This document shows positions 63,915-64,000 of a DNA stretch of 64,000 nucleotides, piece after piece. A program made the position numbers and the translations under genes. Source of the stretch: Cognataquiflexum aquatile (GTDB lineage: Bacteria; Bacteroidota; Bacteroidia; Cytophagales; Cyclobacteriaceae); NCBI RefSeq assembly GCF_003316845.1, contig NZ_QMIK01000001.1:868001-932000 (forward strand). Direction: 5' to 3'. A model generated the notes under the pieces. The model worked only from the letters and a program-made list of their open reading frames with translations. It did not search any database and was not told where the DNA came from. Position 1 is the first letter of the stretch; each line of letters begins with the position of its first letter.

Positions 63915-64000
63915 ATGAGTTTATTGAAAACGATATCATTTTCAGTAATTGCCTTAGTACTTTTTTTAAGTCCGGTTTATGCCGTGGCCCAATTTATCCA
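63915..64000 (+). CDS. Secreted protein, 5' end only (cut by the window edge)
   Basis: The frame opens at ATG 63915, directly after the TAA of the PASTA gene, and runs off the window. The visible part reads as a signal peptide (LLKTISFSVIALVLFLSP, then YAVAQF). Nothing more can be said about its function. Tight coupling with the PASTA protein suggests a shared cell-envelope role. Confidence 0.6.
   Translation, partial: MSLLKTISFSVIALVLFLSPVYAVAQFI

Overview
The window is a stretch of chromosome from a member of the Bacteroidetes (Bacteroidota), most likely order Cytophagales and family Cyclobacteriaceae. Several things point there: a secreted protease with a C-terminal type IX secretion (T9SS) sorting domain, SusC-type carboxypeptidase-regulatory domains, DUF1573 and DUF6526 proteins, a probable glycine-lipid GlsA/GlsB pair, fused RibBA, TAnnTTTG-like -7 boxes, and few Shine-Dalgarno sites. 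No phage, insertion sequence, CRISPR array or rRNA operon was found. One tRNA gene (Gly, CCC anticodon) is present. The assignment rests on gene content read by eye.

Layout. 1-2540: an S8 protease cut by the left edge. 2541-5750: a LuxR-type response regulator, a YtxH protein, tRNA-Gly and a DUF1573 protein. 5820-15520: trpS, a polysaccharide deacetylase, small unknowns, a lipoprotein of the AGE epimerase family, a MuiA/DUF4139 protein carrying an inserted SusC-like domain, and an outer-membrane barrel. 15521-22517: a GMC oxidoreductase, acyl-CoA ligase and acyl-CoA dehydrogenase, separated by intrinsic terminators, then an M28 peptidase. 22675-26763: a translationally coupled sugar-kinase-like/ADP-ribosylglycohydrolase pair, a PIN-domain toxin-antitoxin module and a second deacetylase. 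26935-31669: a secreted protein, a thioesterase, and a coupled GCS2-CBS ligase/AstE-type hydrolase pair.

31886-42777 holds mostly housekeeping genes: a methyltransferase, a symporter, an acyltransferase, 4-hydroxyphenylpyruvate dioxygenase, a phosphohexomutase, a second AstE-type protein, murB, dCMP deaminase and Ppx/GppA. Ppx converges on ppk1 (42817-44940). gyrB follows. 47403-50235 is a phototrophy cluster: a proton-pumping rhodopsin, then, past a strong terminator, lycopene cyclase and the retinal-forming Blh oxygenase. 50226-52458 holds a CoA-binding protein and the probable GlsB/GlsA pair. The rest is an SDR, surE, ribBA, dnaG, an Mrp/NifU iron-sulfur pair, an M43 metalloprotease and a PASTA protein with the start of a secreted protein.

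Two themes stand out. First, light: the rhodopsin has a DTE proton-pump motif, methionine at the green-tuning site and glycine at the site that opens a carotenoid-antenna window in xanthorhodopsin, beside carotenoid and retinal genes. Second, many intergenic gaps are filled with degenerate word-like repeats (GGTTA, CAGT, GAAGTTGG, GATTGAAA, AATATCAA and CTCTGTGG families), including one exact 45-base repeat at two sites. The least understood protein system is the coupled GCS2-CBS ligase and AstE-family hydrolase at 28626-31669.
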